From NCBI GenBank assembly GCA_017470145.1, contig JAFUFB010000024.1, positions 1 through 61,707 on the forward strand: 61,707 nucleotides of DNA. The letters are read 5' to 3'. How positions within the stretch are numbered: position 1 is the stretch's first letter; each line of letters opens with the position of its first letter. Shown one piece after another: positions 1 through 10,986 of this stretch. This DNA comes from Clostridia bacterium (lineage in GTDB: Bacteria > Bacillota > Clostridia > Christensenellales > Aristaeellaceae). Below the pieces are notes generated by a model that saw only the letters and a program-made list of their open reading frames with translations, was not told the origin of the DNA and made no database searches. The translations under genes were made by a program, and so were the position numbers.

Positions 1-3000
1 CATAGGCCGTTCCAAGCGTATTAGTAATGGTCCAGGTATTTGTAGCTGCATCAAATTCCTTCCCCGTCTGAGAATAATGATCCACAGGATTAACCTTCAC
101 ATCATAGGTAATCTGCTTTCCGTCCTTTGTATACACTGGCAGATTTTCCCAGTTCACCTTGTACTGATTCGTGCTATCCGCAACTTGCGTTGTCTGCACT
201 CCGAGAATATTCAGCGCTACCGTCTGCTTATCGCTATCTTCTCCTGTCAGGGTATAGGTAATACTACCAGGGCGCAACGACTGATCTTCATTCTCTTCTA
301 CCCAGTTGATCACAACATGCCGTTCCGTTGTTTCATACGTATTGATGATAATCGCTACGCCATCTTCATTACTTACTTGTTCGCCGCTTTCACCACCTAC
401 CACAGTGACCCATTCTCCATCTGGATTGACCTGAATCTGTTTATTCTGCGATTCAATCTCCTTCACATAATATCTGCCGGCATGCAGGCCGTCCACCTCA
501 TGCAAGTCAGCCCATCCGTCCGTTACCCGAATCTCTATGTCACCAACATCTTCCTCATTGGCCTTCTTGGCTTCCGTCCGACCTTCATCCTCATATACCT
601 TGAAGACATACACACCATCCGCAAGCTTCCCGACTGCGAGCGTATCGCTATCTGTTTGCACCTGCTTTTGAATCTTCAAGCTGCCGAGCAGTTCATTTTC
701 AAAACGAATCGTCTCCGCGTTTTCCAGCACTCCCTGCTCGACTCTATATAACCTTTGCTCCGCAATCTTGATCTTCTTCTGCGTTTCATCATAGCTCAGC
801 GTCACATGAAGCTGATATTCTGTTGCATCATACTTTGTTTCACCGAGGATATTCTGATTTGCGGCCGCAGCATCATCAATCACCTGTTTGAAGCTGTATT
901 TATACGTTCTCGCGCTGATCCGATCCTCCGCGGTTCGGAACAGATCTGCCGTTACAAATGTAATCGTTCCGAAATCAATTCCACCTTCTGCATCATTCTG
1001 CGTGGTCAACTTGTCTCCCAATACAGAAATTGTCTGTGGAGCCTTCGGCAACGGCATCGGTCCGCCATCCATCGCCGTCATGGTAAAGCGATATGTCCCT
1101 CGTTGCGTCTCATCCCGCATATCAACGGCGCCTTGTATGGGCAATTCGGCCCATGAATATGCATTTGTCAGTCTCGCTACAGCCTCTTCCTCGATCTCAT
1201 CATCATTCTTCCCTGGAGAGACAATAACCGTTTTAGTCTCTGAATCCATAACAACATACGAATTAGTGGTTTCCAACTCTCGTACATAATATGTTCCGCC
1301 ACGTAAGTAGCGAAGCTTCGTCTCTACTTCCCATGCATTGGATATATTGAACTGTAACCTTGCCAGAGACGTTCCACTCACCGTTACCGCCGGCTTTTGG
1401 CACTCGGGATCAGTAAACACGCCATATGTGTATGTTCCAGCTGCCATGGGACTACTTATCTCTTCGCCATTGATCAGCACCTGATTTATCACTTTCAGGC
1501 TGCCAAGCAGTTCATTCTCGAATTCGATTTTTGTCGCTGCCTGGCTGAAGCTTATGCTTGGATATATTTTCTTCTCATACTGAACCCGGCTAACTTCCAT
1601 TGTTCCTTCGTCCGGATCATATGTCACCGTAACTTTCACTGTATAAACCGCCGGATCGAACCGAGTATCTAAGGAGACATAGTTGTCTTCATCTCTGCCG
1701 CTGAAAATCTGCTTTACAGTGTATTCAAAGGTCTTCTCTTTCTCATATTCAGCTGTACCACGTTTGGCTAAGTCCCGCAGCGTATATGTTATCCAACCGA
1801 ACTCAATTTCCCCTGCTTGATCATTCCTCGTCTCTTTCGAATTGCCATGTTTTCCATCTGGCATAGGAGTCAGCACGTTTTGGGTTGAAAGCTCAAACTG
1901 ATAGCTTCCCAATTCTTGCTGATCTCGCATTTTGACGGTGCCGGATAGGTTCACGGCAGCGACGCCCAACTTGTAAGTAGCCACCCATACCTCGTTCGCT
2001 GTATCGTAAGCCATATTCGTCAGCGTATAATTTGACACCGGCTCTACAGATACACTATAGGTTATTTCTGTACCTTCCGCGCTGTATCTGGGCAACCCGG
2101 ACCATAGCACGCGATAAGAATTCTCTTTTTCCCCGTTCTTTTGTGCGTCGATTCCTTCCTCCTGCAATTGGATCAACGCGCCGGATGCATCCTTTGCTGA
2201 AATCGTGAAAGTCACATGCTCCGGGCGCCGGGATACATCCTGCCCCTCGTTCTCCCAGCTTGCTGTCGCACTCAGTTCAACAGTCTCATAGACGCCCTCC
2301 ACATTGACAACACCGGTTACCTGATCGCCGCTTCGGCCAGCGGTCACCTGGACGGGATAAACCTTCTGATTCTCCTGTATTCTCCGATTTCCGGAGGCTA
2401 CTTCCTTGACGTAGTAGACCCCTGCATGCAGATCAGCAATTTCGATTACCTCCGCTTCTCCCTGCGCAATCGTTATCCGTTTTTCGCCGATGGGGAGATT
2501 ATCCGCCCCCTTCGCGTCCGTGAGGCATGCATCATCCTCGTACACCTGAAACACATATGTACCATCCGCATGCTCGCCAACGCTGATCCCTTCTCGATCC
2601 GCTATAATGGATTTTTCTATTTTCAGGCTTCCCAATTGCTCGCTGGTAAAAACAGCGTCCGGCTCCCCTTCCGCGGCGCTCTTTAAGATGCTGATTCCAC
2701 CCTCGTCATTATCAATGACATATACCTGAATCCATTGCTTGCGCACATCACCATACATTACATGATGCGTATGGTCTATATTGTATTCATCCAAGCTGAT
2801 GGTTGAAGTATCCTCTTCGATCAGGAACCAATACGTTTGTCCGATATCTGCCTCGGTAAAGATGAGCCCCTCCGTATTGAACGCGATCTCCTGCTGTTTG
2901 CCCGTGCTTCTTTCTGTATACGCATGAACCGTTGCAGGCAGCTTGCTCGTGATCTGGGTTTCACTTCGCTCTCCCGCTACCTGCTTCAAAGAGAAGACAA

Positions 3001-6000
3001 ACTGCTGATCAGCCAAATCCCCGTTGATGAAGCTCTTTTTTACCTTGAATGTGGTGGTTCCTTCCGCCGAAAAAACGTTATTCACGTTCGCCTGGATCAC
3101 GCCTGATGCGGGGATATTTCCAGATAGATTTGTCACAGCGCCTTGGGAATACCCCAGATTCCCATAGTTATCCTCCGAGATAATGTATCCGGTTCCAGAG
3201 GGAATTCCCTGAATGGTGATGGATTGTCCATTCTTTAAGCTGACTTCGGCCACGTTGTTCGTGAATTGCAATGCAGTACTCTCTGTTCCCATGTTCCGAA
3301 GCATCGGATAGCTATCCGCAAGCTGCACCCCCGTCGGTGGATCCAGCCTGATCTCAAACCGGAAGGCCGTATAATTGTCCATTTTTCCAGTAACCGTCTT
3401 CGTCAACTGCAGCCCGGCTGTATTGATGTTATATTGGAAATTCGCTGATTGAATGCCTTCTTGATCATTCGCGCTGACGTTTGCCATCTGCGTCAAGCTT
3501 CCTGCCTTCAGCTCCGTTCCATTTGTAGGCATTAGCGCCGTAACACTGTATTCCCCTTCGATCAAGCCTGTCAGCGTCACGCTTCCGTTCTCTATAGATA
3601 TTGCATTTTCATCCAATTGAGCGGCGGTCGCAACGCCATTGATATATTGAATTTCCAATGATTTTACTGTTCCAGCCAAGGAGGCCCCGCTGATCGCGTA
3701 ATAATATCTCCCGCTCACCAGGTTCCTGTCCGCCTGGCTGTTTTCCGCCGAAAGAGGCAGATCATTGACTGTAACGCTTGTATTGATTCGGAGGCTGCCT
3801 CTTCCTTTGCGAGCATTCACAAAAGCAGCACGATCCACCGCTTCGTTTCCCTTTGTAATCACAGGCCCAATTAGTCTTAAGTTCCCATTTTCCTTTTTGA
3901 CTGTGATTGCAATATTATACACCGATGGATCATACACCATATCTCCTACAGTGTATCCGTTTTCAGCTGTAGCGCTGCCCGGCATCTTTTCCCGAATTTC
4001 GTAACGATAGGTTACCTCTCCATCCATTGTACTGGAACCTACATCTCCCATGCCGTATACAATGGTGCCAAAGTTGATGAACCCCGCGCTGTCGTTTTGT
4101 CTTGTGCGAGTAGATAAACCATCCCCATCATTCGTTGTGCTCGGCATGGGTGGCGAATTCAGGCCTTCCAAAACGAATTCATAGCTTCCTGGCGCGGAAT
4201 CATCCCGCATCTTCTTGTAAGCCGTCAAATTCACTTCGAAGGATTGCAGCCTGTATGTAAAGCGCCAAGTGTTTTCCGCTCCAGAAACCTGCTCTCCATT
4301 TTCTGAGGAATAACGGGGAACATCTCCCCGAAGAATCTGATATTCAATCTCGGCTCCATTGTCCGTATATAGCGGCAGGTTATTCCAGTCTGCTGCATAA
4401 TTTGGCTGCTGCGCATTTATGATCGTTTGAACTCCCAAAGCCTCCAAATTCACAGCTTGGCCATTCTTCGTATTGGCCATCAACACATACTGAATCTGTT
4501 CTGGCCGCCAGCGACTTTCGCCCTCTCCTTCTCCCACCCAGAGGGTGATCGCATGGGCTTCCGTCGTGGTGATGGGCTCCGAGTATTGATAGTCGAATTT
4601 CGCGGAAGCCTTGCTTGTAGAGATTGTTCCTGAAACAGTAGCTTCTTCCGATTGCGCTAAGGAATAATTCTCCGGAATCGTCTTCTGGGTTACGGTATAC
4701 TCAAATCCAGCTGGAATATGGATAATTTCTACTGATTTGCCCGGGTATATGGTGAAATCATGCGCTCCTTCCGAAAATGCAATCGCGTCACCAGTTGAAG
4801 TATACAAAGTATATCCGGACGCAGGATTCTTATCCTTTTTTCGCAGCTCCACCGTGAATTGGAACGCGTCATTTTCATTATCCTCTTTGCCCTCAGTCTC
4901 AACGCCGATTTCCAGGCTGCCCTCGTTGCGATTGCTGACGAAGGGGACTGTAGCAAGCGCATCCTTCTGGACTATGACTGAACGCGTGCTTCCGTCCTGA
5001 TTCTCGATGTATTTCGAGCTTAACCAGGGCGTAGTTTCAGTCACTGTATAGTTACCAATCGGTAGTTGATCTATTCTGGCGCCAGCTCCTGTTTTTATAG
5101 CGTTCCCGCTTACGCTGGTCACGTTCCCATTATTGATTGTGATCTCAACACTTATGCCCTCTTCCTCGCTGGCCGCCTCCATGCTATGAATACTGAATCC
5201 ATAGGTTCCATCCATGATGCCGGAGGTTGTCTCATTTCCGTTGATTTTCACAATCTTTTGAATTTCCAATGAACCCAGTTCTGGCTCTGCCACGGGTTCG
5301 CTCAACGTAAATGTCCACGTCAAAACACTGTTTTTCATACTCCATCCACTGTTTTTCAGGGGAAAGTCATTGATCTTCCTTGCTCTATTAAACGTGTTAT
5401 CCGTACCATTAAGGATGCTTTCACATGTTGACGCAGATATCAGTCCTGATAATAAAGTAGCCGACTCATAAATATAAACCTGTACTTTGGTTAATCTACC
5501 ATTAGTCGCATTACCGCTAATTGATGAATAGGCATTCGCATTTATCGTGATAGTTTTTAGCGCCGATAACTTTTGCATGTAATAAACTTTCTCTGGTATT
5601 CCAGAGACCACCTCGCCTTGATACCCGCATACTACCACATAGTAATACGGCCCTTCGCTCGGCAGCGTAGCTTCCACGGAATTAGAGAAAGAAATTTTTA
5701 CTTGTGATATGTCAACAAAGTCATCTGTTGGCTTTACCTCATCTTCCACCTCTGTCAGCGCAAACAGCTGTAAATCATTCATTGCGAGCAACGAGGCCAT
5801 GTCAAATGGATTGTATATTCCTTCCGCAGGTATTAATTCAGCAGGTTCCTCGGCGGTTTCTTGCCCCTCTTCTTCCGCTACCTGTTCCGATGCATTTGTC
5901 TCCTCATTGGGCAGTGTATCTTGCCCCTCTGTCACATCTTCTTCTGTCAAAATGAAATGCGGTTGATCATCAAACACGCTCCCCGACTCTTCTTCATCCT

Positions 6001-6457
6001 CCGTATTTAACTGCTGCTCCCCATTCCATTCCGCATCTGATTCCGTTTCTACCTCCGATGGTTGTCCCGGTTCATCTATACCATCATCTGCCGTAGTTTC
6101 ATCGGTCATTCCGCCCGGCGCCGCGCCATTTCCCTCAAATTCATCGGGATCGTCATTATGGATATTGGTTCCCGAATCATCATTCAAGCTCCCGGTATCA
6201 ACCATCGGCATGCTATCCCCATCACCCTCGCCATTTTCCTTCGCTTCCGTGATGGATGGATTCTCCAAGAGGCCAGTGATACTGATATCATCGTCCTTTT
6301 CCTGATTTGCCGGAAAAAGGTCAGGATTCAAAGCCCCCGTCATCTCCTCTACGCCCGCAGCAACCGCCGGAGTTATTACAGAAGCCACGTCGCCCCAGAA
6401 CATCATCATCGCACAAAGCAGGGCCACCAGCTTCTTCATTTTGTCATTCCTTCTCAT
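1..6457 (-). CDS. Giant secreted pilin/adhesin-like surface protein, partial
   Basis: An open minus-strand frame of 2,152 codons runs from ATG at 6457 off the left edge, so the C-terminus and any sorting signal are not visible. The start has AGAAGGA about 7 bases upstream. Residues 1-34 form a Sec signal peptide (MKKLVALLCAMMMFWG core). Residues 35-215 are an acidic linker. From about residue 390 there is a chain of immunoglobulin-like domains joined by the phrase LGSLKI: SpaA/Cna-B-like units, and at least three Spy0128/FctA-like isopeptide pilin domains (about 739-872, 1500-1640, 1770-1922) with the recurring pattern MRD...G.Y.F, then QND..G.I.FG.I. A Cna-B domain (NWVEENEDQSLRPGSITY) lies near the edge. 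By family, such domains form self-generated isopeptide bonds in cell-wall pili or adhesins. Function as an adhesin or pilus shaft is inferred. Confidence 0.9.
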   Translation of the reverse strand, partial: MRRNDKMKKLVALLCAMMMFWGDVASVITPAVAAGVEEMTGALNPDLFPANQEKDDDISITGLLENPSITEAKENGEGDGDSMPMVDTGSLNDDSGTNIHNDDPDEFEGNGAAPGGMTDETTADDGIDEPGQPSEVETESDAEWNGEQQLNTEDEEESGSVFDDQPHFILTEEDVTEGQDTLPNEETNASEQVAEEEGQETAEEPAELIPAEGIYNPFDMASLLAMNDLQLFALTEVEDEVKPTDDFVDISQVKISFSNSVEATLPSEGPYYYVVVCGYQGEVVSGIPEKVYYMQKLSALKTITINANAYSSISGNATNGRLTKVQVYIYESATLLSGLISASTCESILNGTDNTFNRARKINDFPLKNSGWSMKNSVLTWTFTLSEPVAEPELGSLEIQKIVKINGNETTSGIMDGTYGFSIHSMEAASEEEGISVEITINNGNVTSVSGNAIKTGAGARIDQLPIGNYTVTETTPWLSSKYIENQDGSTRSVIVQKDALATVPFVSNRNEGSLEIGVETEGKEDNENDAFQFTVELRKKDKNPASGYTLYTSTGDAIAFSEGAHDFTIYPGKSVEIIHIPAGFEYTVTQKTIPENYSLAQSEEATVSGTISTSKASAKFDYQYSEPITTTEAHAITLWVGEGEGESRWRPEQIQYVLMANTKNGQAVNLEALGVQTIINAQQPNYAADWNNLPLYTDNGAEIEYQILRGDVPRYSSENGEQVSGAENTWRFTYRLQSFEVNLTAYKKMRDDSAPGSYEFVLEGLNSPPMPSTTNDGDGLSTRTRQNDSAGFINFGTIVYGMGDVGSSTMDGEVTYRYEIREKMPGSATAENGYTVGDMVYDPSVYNIAITVKKENGNLRLIGPVITKGNEAVDRAAFVNARKGRGSLRINTSVTVNDLPLSAENSQADRNLVSGRYYYAISGASLAGTVKSLEIQYINGVATAAQLDENAISIENGSVTLTGLIEGEYSVTALMPTNGTELKAGSLTQMANVSANDQEGIQSANFQYNINTAGLQLTKTVTGKMDNYTAFRFEIRLDPPTGVQLADSYPMLRNMGTESTALQFTNNVAEVSLKNGQSITIQGIPSGTGYIISEDNYGNLGYSQGAVTNLSGNIPASGVIQANVNNVFSAEGTTTFKVKKSFINGDLADQQFVFSLKQVAGERSETQITSKLPATVHAYTERSTGKQQEIAFNTEGLIFTEADIGQTYWFLIEEDTSTISLDEYNIDHTHHVMYGDVRKQWIQVYVIDNDEGGISILKSAAEGEPDAVFTSEQLGSLKIEKSIIADREGISVGEHADGTYVFQVYEDDACLTDAKGADNLPIGEKRITIAQGEAEVIEIADLHAGVYYVKEVASGNRRIQENQKVYPVQVTAGRSGDQVTGVVNVEGVYETVELSATASWENEGQDVSRRPEHVTFTISAKDASGALIQLQEEGIDAQKNGEKENSYRVLWSGLPRYSAEGTEITYSVSVEPVSNYTLTNMAYDTANEVWVATYKLGVAAVNLSGTVKMRDQQELGSYQFELSTQNVLTPMPDGKHGNSKETRNDQAGEIEFGWITYTLRDLAKRGTAEYEKEKTFEYTVKQIFSGRDEDNYVSLDTRFDPAVYTVKVTVTYDPDEGTMEVSRVQYEKKIYPSISFSQAATKIEFENELLGSLKVINQVLINGEEISSPMAAGTYTYGVFTDPECQKPAVTVSGTSLARLQFNISNAWEVETKLRYLRGGTYYVRELETTNSYVVMDSETKTVIVSPGKNDDEIEEEAVARLTNAYSWAELPIQGAVDMRDETQRGTYRFTMTAMDGGPMPLPKAPQTISVLGDKLTTQNDAEGGIDFGTITFVTADLFRTAEDRISARTYKYSFKQVIDDAAAANQNILGETKYDATEYQLHVTLSYDETQKKIKIAEQRLYRVEQGVLENAETIRFENELLGSLKIQKQVQTDSDTLAVGKLADGVYVFKVYEDEGRTEAKKANEEDVGDIEIRVTDGWADLHEVDGLHAGRYYVKEIESQNKQIQVNPDGEWVTVVGGESGEQVSNEDGVAIIINTYETTERHVVINWVEENEDQSLRPGSITYTLTGEDSDKQTVALNILGVQTTQVADSTNQYKVNWENLPVYTKDGKQITYDVKVNPVDHYSQTGKEFDAATNTWTITNTLGTAY

Positions 6458-6580
6458 ATTCCTATCCTTCTTTCTTCGCTATCCATCTATCATTCAAAGC
6501 TTTCCAATTCTCTACCCAGGAACAAAATAGTCTCTTTTCCTCAGGCCAGCCCTTCTCAAAGGTCTATTTTGTTAAAAATA

Positions 6581-6609
6581 ATGATAATTTATTGCATTTT
6601 TGTTGTAAA
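6581..6609 (-). promoter_or_regulatory. Promoter of the giant surface protein
   Basis: On the minus strand TTTACA (6604-6609) and TATCAT (6581-6586) are separated by 17 bases; each matches the sigma-A consensus at five of six positions. The surrounding DNA is much more AT-rich than the neighbours. It would give a leader of about 115 bases. The 300 bases between this gene and dgt contain nothing else I can name. Confidence 0.55.
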
Positions 6610-6756
6610 TATTAAGAATTTTGTACCATTTTCCGAAATAATTTCGTAATGTTTATGAAATATATACCTCTCCCGGCAGGATTTTCATTCCTTTCGTTGT
6701 ATATTACACCAAGGAGCGGAGTGGTAATTCTTCTGCGGAAAGGACGGCGCACACCC

Positions 6757-7761
6757 ATGACCATCAGAGAACGGACCGAACAGGCGGAGTATCTTCTGCT
6801 TTCTCCCTTCGCCGCCCACGCAGCGGAAACCCGGGGCCGGGAGCATCCCTTGGATCCCTGCGGTCTCCGGACGGATTATCAGCGGGATCGGGATCGGGTC
6901 ATCCACTGCAAGTCCTTTCGCCGTCTGAAATTCAAGACCCAGGTGTTTCTCTCCCCGGAGGGGGATCATTATCGTACCCGCCTGACCCATACCCTGGAGG
7001 TTTCCCAAGTGGCTCGGACCCTGGCCCGCTCCCTGCGGCTGAATGAGGATCTCACCGAGGCCATCGCCTTGGGGCACGATCTAGGCCATACGCCCTTTGG
7101 GCATATCGGGGAGCGAACCCTGAACTCCTTGCTCCCCGATGGCTTTCGTCATAATGAACAGAGCCGCCGCGTGGTGGAAAAGCTGGAGCGGGATGGCGAG
7201 GGCCTGAATCTAACCTGGGAGGTGCGGGATGGTATCGAGCATCATTCCGGCGATGGTGCTCCCGCCACCCTGGAGGGAGAATGCGTCCAGAAGGCGGACC
7301 GCATCGCTTATTTAAACCATGATATGGATGACGCCCTGCGGGCCGGAGTGCTGAAGCCCTTCGAGCTACCCGCTGATTGCCTGCGCATTCTGGGCAAGAC
7401 CCATGGGGAACGCATCGATACCATGATTTCCGATATTGTCTCCAGCAGCGAGGGTCAACCCCATCTGACCATGAGCCCCGTGGTAGGCGCGGCCATGGAT
7501 GGCCTGCGGGAATTCATGTTCGACAAGGTGTATCGGGACGGCTGGCGGGATCCAGAGGAAAGGCGCTGCGATTACATCATTCGCGCCCTGTTCGATTATT
7601 TTTGTCATCATCCCGCAGAGATGCCGGAGGAATATATCATGATCACCTATCGGGACGGTTTGGAGCGGGGCGTGGCAGATTTTCTTTCCGGCATGACGGA
7701 TCGGTATGCCACCCGTCGGTTCACGGAGCTCTTTGTCCCCTCCTCCTTCCCGGCTTTCTGA
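6757..7761 (+). CDS. dgt: Deoxyguanosinetriphosphate triphosphohydrolase-like protein (HD domain)
   Basis: 334 residues from ATG 6757 (MTIRERTEQAEY); an upstream in-frame ATG at 6649 would add 36 residues unlike the family. HD-superfamily metal ligands are visible in HTLEVSQ and GHDLGHTPFGHIGE, and the FRRLKFKTQVF and RIAYLNHDMDDA segments are typical of Dgt/YpgQ-type dNTP triphosphohydrolases. The family cleaves dNTPs to deoxynucleoside and triphosphate and so controls the dNTP pool. It sits directly upstream of dnaG and rpoD, an arrangement often seen in Clostridia. Confidence 0.93.
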   Translation: MTIRERTEQAEYLLLSPFAAHAAETRGREHPLDPCGLRTDYQRDRDRVIHCKSFRRLKFKTQVFLSPEGDHYRTRLTHTLEVSQVARTLARSLRLNEDLTEAIALGHDLGHTPFGHIGERTLNSLLPDGFRHNEQSRRVVEKLERDGEGLNLTWEVRDGIEHHSGDGAPATLEGECVQKADRIAYLNHDMDDALRAGVLKPFELPADCLRILGKTHGERIDTMISDIVSSSEGQPHLTMSPVVGAAMDGLREFMFDKVYRDGWRDPEERRCDYIIRALFDYFCHHPAEMPEEYIMITYRDGLERGVADFLSGMTDRYATRRFTELFVPSSFPAF

Positions 7762-7909
7762 TCCTCTTCTCTGCGTCACGATTCCTGCTGTTTTTTTCTC
7801 TGCCCAAAAGCTCCACATCCTTACAACATGCCAACCTATACAAGGAATTTTCGCTTTTATGTGGAATAAATATCTTATTAAATAAAAAACCGGAATGGAG
7901 GTGGTTTCT

Positions 7910-9778
7910 GTGGCAGGTCGTTTCCCTCCCGCCTGGCTGGATGAGCTGCGGGCCCGCAGCGACATTGTCCAGACCATCTCCAGCTATGTTCCCTTGAAGA
8001 AGAACGGGAAGAATTACTGGGGGCTTTGTCCCTTCCATGGGGAGAAAACCGCTTCCTTCTCCGTGGACGCCGAGCATCAGCTCTATTACTGCTTCGGCTG
8101 CAAGGCCGGCGGCAGCGTTTTTACCTTCATTCAGGAGATGGAGCATCTCAATTTCTACGAAGCCGTGGAGCTGTTGGCCGATCGGGCCCATCTGCCCCTG
8201 CCGGAGATGCTGGACAACGAGGATTACGAGCGCCGCCGCTCCCAGCGGGAAAGGCTTTTCAACGCCAACCGGGACGCGGCCCGTTTCTTCTATGATACGC
8301 TGTTTTCCCCCGAGGGGGCTGCTGCCCTGGATTATCTTCGGGGCCGGGGGCTCAGCGATTCCGTCATTCGAAAATTCGGCCTGGGGGCCGCGCCGGACAA
8401 ATGGCAGGCCCTGACTGATCATCTGCTGGCCAAGGGCTATACCCTGCAGGAGCTGCAACAATTGTTTCTCACCGTGGTAAAGCCCCCGGAGCCCGCCACG
8501 GAGGATTCCCCGGCCAAGCCCCAACGGGTCTACGATGTGTTCCGGAACCGGGTCATGTTTCCCATCATCAATCAATATGGCAATGTCATCGCCTTCAGCG
8601 GGCGCATTTTGGAAAAGGGTGGGGAGAGGAAGTATGTAAACACCTCCGATACTCCGGTTTTCAACAAGCGGAAAAACGTCTTCGGCGCCAATTTGCTGAA
8701 AAAAGAACGCCATCTGGATCGGGTCATCCTGGTGGAAGGCAATCTGGACGTTGTCAGCCTGACCCAGTTCGGCATTCGCGGCGTCTGCGCCACCTTGGGC
8801 ACCGCCCTGACCCCGGAGCAGGCCCAGCTGCTGAAACGCTTTGCCCCGGTGATCTATCTGGCCTACGATGGGGACGCCGCGGGGCAGCACGCCATCCTCA
8901 AGGGTCTGGAAATTTTCCAGTCCGAGGGTATCCCCTGCCGGGTGCTGGATTTTCCCGCCGGCATGGATCCGGACGATTTCATCCGCAAGGAAGGGGTGGA
9001 AGGGTTTAACGCGCTTCCCGTCTTGACTCCGGAGGATTATCGGGTTCGCCGGCTGCGAGAGGAAGCCGATCTATCCACCCGGGACGGCAAGGTGGCCTAT
9101 GCTCGCCAGGCCATTTCCACCTTCGGCGGGCTGGATCCCTTGGAGCGGGATGGCTTCATTAAGGATCTAATGGTCCAAACCGGCTTCAGCCGGCCCGTCA
9201 TCGAGGCCCAAATCGCCGCTCAGGAGGCGGAGCAGCGCCAGAAAGAGGCAGAGAACGCTCATCCCAATCAGGGCGCGCCCCGGGCCAAAAAGGTGGATCC
9301 TCTGGAGGCCGTAGGTCTGGAGCCTGCTGATGGCGCGGCCGCTACCCCTGGTGGGGCTCGGAAGCCCCTGAGCGAGGCGGATTTGAAGATTCTGCGGGCG
9401 GAAGAGCTGCTGGTCAGCCTGATAGCCACTGGCCGCCTGCCGGGGGATCTGGCTCAGGAAGAGGATTTTACAGATCAGGAGCTGAAAAATGTTTACCTGG
9501 ATTTGAAAGCCGGGGTCTCCCCCTCCTCCCTGATCGACCAGGCCATCGATGGAGACAGCCGCTCCCGGCTTACCCGGCTGCTGCTTTCCCCTCACGCGGA
9601 CAGCACAGACGAGCTCATCGCCATGGCGCAGGATTGTATTTCTACCATTCGTCGGGGCGGATGTGAAAAGAAATTAAAGGAAATCATGGATCGTTTGACG
9701 AATTGTACGGATGAGGCGGAGAAGATGGGTCTGCTGGCGGAATATCAGGCCCTCTCTGCCAGCCTTCGCAAGCTATAA
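7910..9778 (+). CDS. dnaG: DNA primase
   Basis: 622 residues from GTG 7910, chosen because GGAGGTGG (7897-7904) sits 8 bases before it; the ATG at 7895 overlaps this site and would lack one. N-terminal CHC2 zinc finger (CPFHGEKTASF...YYCFGCKAGG, about residues 37-65), then the catalytic core with a TOPRIM fold (VILVEGNLDVVSL and LAYDGDAAG, about 255-320), and a C-terminal region that would contact the replicative helicase. It synthesises RNA primers at the replication fork. Length is normal. It lies between dgt and rpoD, the classical macromolecular synthesis order. Confidence 0.97.
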   Translation: MAGRFPPAWLDELRARSDIVQTISSYVPLKKNGKNYWGLCPFHGEKTASFSVDAEHQLYYCFGCKAGGSVFTFIQEMEHLNFYEAVELLADRAHLPLPEMLDNEDYERRRSQRERLFNANRDAARFFYDTLFSPEGAAALDYLRGRGLSDSVIRKFGLGAAPDKWQALTDHLLAKGYTLQELQQLFLTVVKPPEPATEDSPAKPQRVYDVFRNRVMFPIINQYGNVIAFSGRILEKGGERKYVNTSDTPVFNKRKNVFGANLLKKERHLDRVILVEGNLDVVSLTQFGIRGVCATLGTALTPEQAQLLKRFAPVIYLAYDGDAAGQHAILKGLEIFQSEGIPCRVLDFPAGMDPDDFIRKEGVEGFNALPVLTPEDYRVRRLREEADLSTRDGKVAYARQAISTFGGLDPLERDGFIKDLMVQTGFSRPVIEAQIAAQEAEQRQKEAENAHPNQGAPRAKKVDPLEAVGLEPADGAAATPGGARKPLSEADLKILRAEELLVSLIATGRLPGDLAQEEDFTDQELKNVYLDLKAGVSPSSLIDQAIDGDSRSRLTRLLLSPHADSTDELIAMAQDCISTIRRGGCEKKLKEIMDRLTNCTDEAEKMGLLAEYQALSASLRKL

Positions 9779-9832
9779 AAGTCGAAGTGGTTTTTACTCA
9801 CGGGGCCTACGGATTGAAAAGGAGAGATCTCT

Positions 9833-10975
9833 TTGGCGCAGGAAAAGGCAGAGAATAAAAAGAGCAAGCTGGAAGAGCTCTATGAAATCGGCAAGAAGAA
9901 GGGCGTCCTCACCTCCAAGGAGGTCATGGATCACCTGACGGAAGCCGAAATGGAGCCGGATCAACTGGATAAAATTCTGGAAACGTTGGAGGCCTATGGC
10001 ATCTCCGTCGTCAATGACGAAGCCGATATCACCCTCTCCGAAGAAGACGCTGCCGCCAAGGCCGCAGAGGTGGCCGCCGCGGCGCCCGGGGCGGAAAAGG
10101 AAATCTCCATCGAGGAGCAGCTGGATCTCTCTGTGCCGGAAGGGATCGCTATTGACGACCCGGTGCGCATGTATTTAAAGGAGATCGGCAAAGTGCCCCT
10201 GCTGACGGCGGACCAGGAGATCGAGCTGGCCAAGCGCCTGGAGCAGGGGGACGAAACCGCCAAGCAGCAGCTGGCGGAGGCCAATCTGCGGCTCGTGGTG
10301 TCCATCGCCAAGCGCTACGTAGGCCGGGGCATGCTTTTCCTGGATCTGATTCAGGAAGGGAACCTGGGGCTCATCAAGGCGGTGGAAAAATTCGACTATC
10401 GCAAGGGCTTTAAATTCTCCACCTATGCCACCTGGTGGATTCGCCAGGCCATTACCCGGGCCATTGCTGACCAGGCCCGCACCATCCGCATTCCAGTCCA
10501 CATGGTGGAAACCATCAATAAGCTGATTCGGGTTTCCCGCCAGCTGCTGCAGGAGTATGGCCGGGAGCCCACGCCGGAGGAGATTGCCAAGGAGATGAAC
10601 ATCTCCGAGGCCAAGGTGCGGGAGATCATCAAGATCGCCCAGGAGCCTGTTTCCCTGGAAACGCCCATCGGCGAGGAGGAGGACAGCCATCTGGGGGATT
10701 TCATTCCCGACGAGGATGCCCCCGCCCCGGCGGAGGCCGCTTCCTTCACCCTGATGAAGGAACAGCTGATGGAGGTTCTGGATACCCTGACTCCCCGGGA
10801 GGAGAAGGTGCTTCGGCTCCGCTTCGGCCTGGACGATGGGCGGCAACGGACGCTGGAAGAGGTGGGCCGGGAATTCAATGTCACCCGGGAGCGCATCCGG
10901 CAGATCGAGGCCAAAGCCCTCCGGAAGCTCCGGCACCCCTCCCGCAGCAAGAAGCTTCGGGACTATCTGGACTAA
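9833..10975 (+). CDS. rpoD: RNA polymerase primary sigma factor (SigA/RpoD)
   Basis: 380 residues starting at TTG 9833 with AGGAG 8 bases upstream. Region 1.1-like N-terminus, then region 1.2 ([16 protein letters not shown]), region 2 with the -10 recognition and melting segment ([38 protein letters not shown]), region 3, and region 4 ending in the helix-turn-helix [20 protein letters not shown]. Length is typical of Bacillota SigA. The promoters proposed in this window (TTGACA/TATAAT, 17-base spacing) are those this factor would read. A strong terminator follows at once. Confidence 0.97.
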   Translation: MAQEKAENKKSKLEELYEIGKKKGVLTSKEVMDHLTEAEMEPDQLDKILETLEAYGISVVNDEADITLSEEDAAAKAAEVAAAAPGAEKEISIEEQLDLSVPEGIAIDDPVRMYLKEIGKVPLLTADQEIELAKRLEQGDETAKQQLAEANLRLVVSIAKRYVGRGMLFLDLIQEGNLGLIKAVEKFDYRKGFKFSTYATWWIRQAITRAIADQARTIRIPVHMVETINKLIRVSRQLLQEYGREPTPEEIAKEMNISEAKVREIIKIAQEPVSLETPIGEEEDSHLGDFIPDEDAPAPAEAASFTLMKEQLMEVLDTLTPREEKVLRLRFGLDDGRQRTLEEVGREFNVTRERIRQIEAKALRKLRHPSRSKKLRDYLD

Positions 10976-10986
10976 AGAACCTATCC

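Noticed and set aside
77-6649. Series of plus-strand open frames of 60-224 codons
   Set aside because: All lie opposite the continuous 2,152-codon minus frame, which has repeat domains and a signal peptide.
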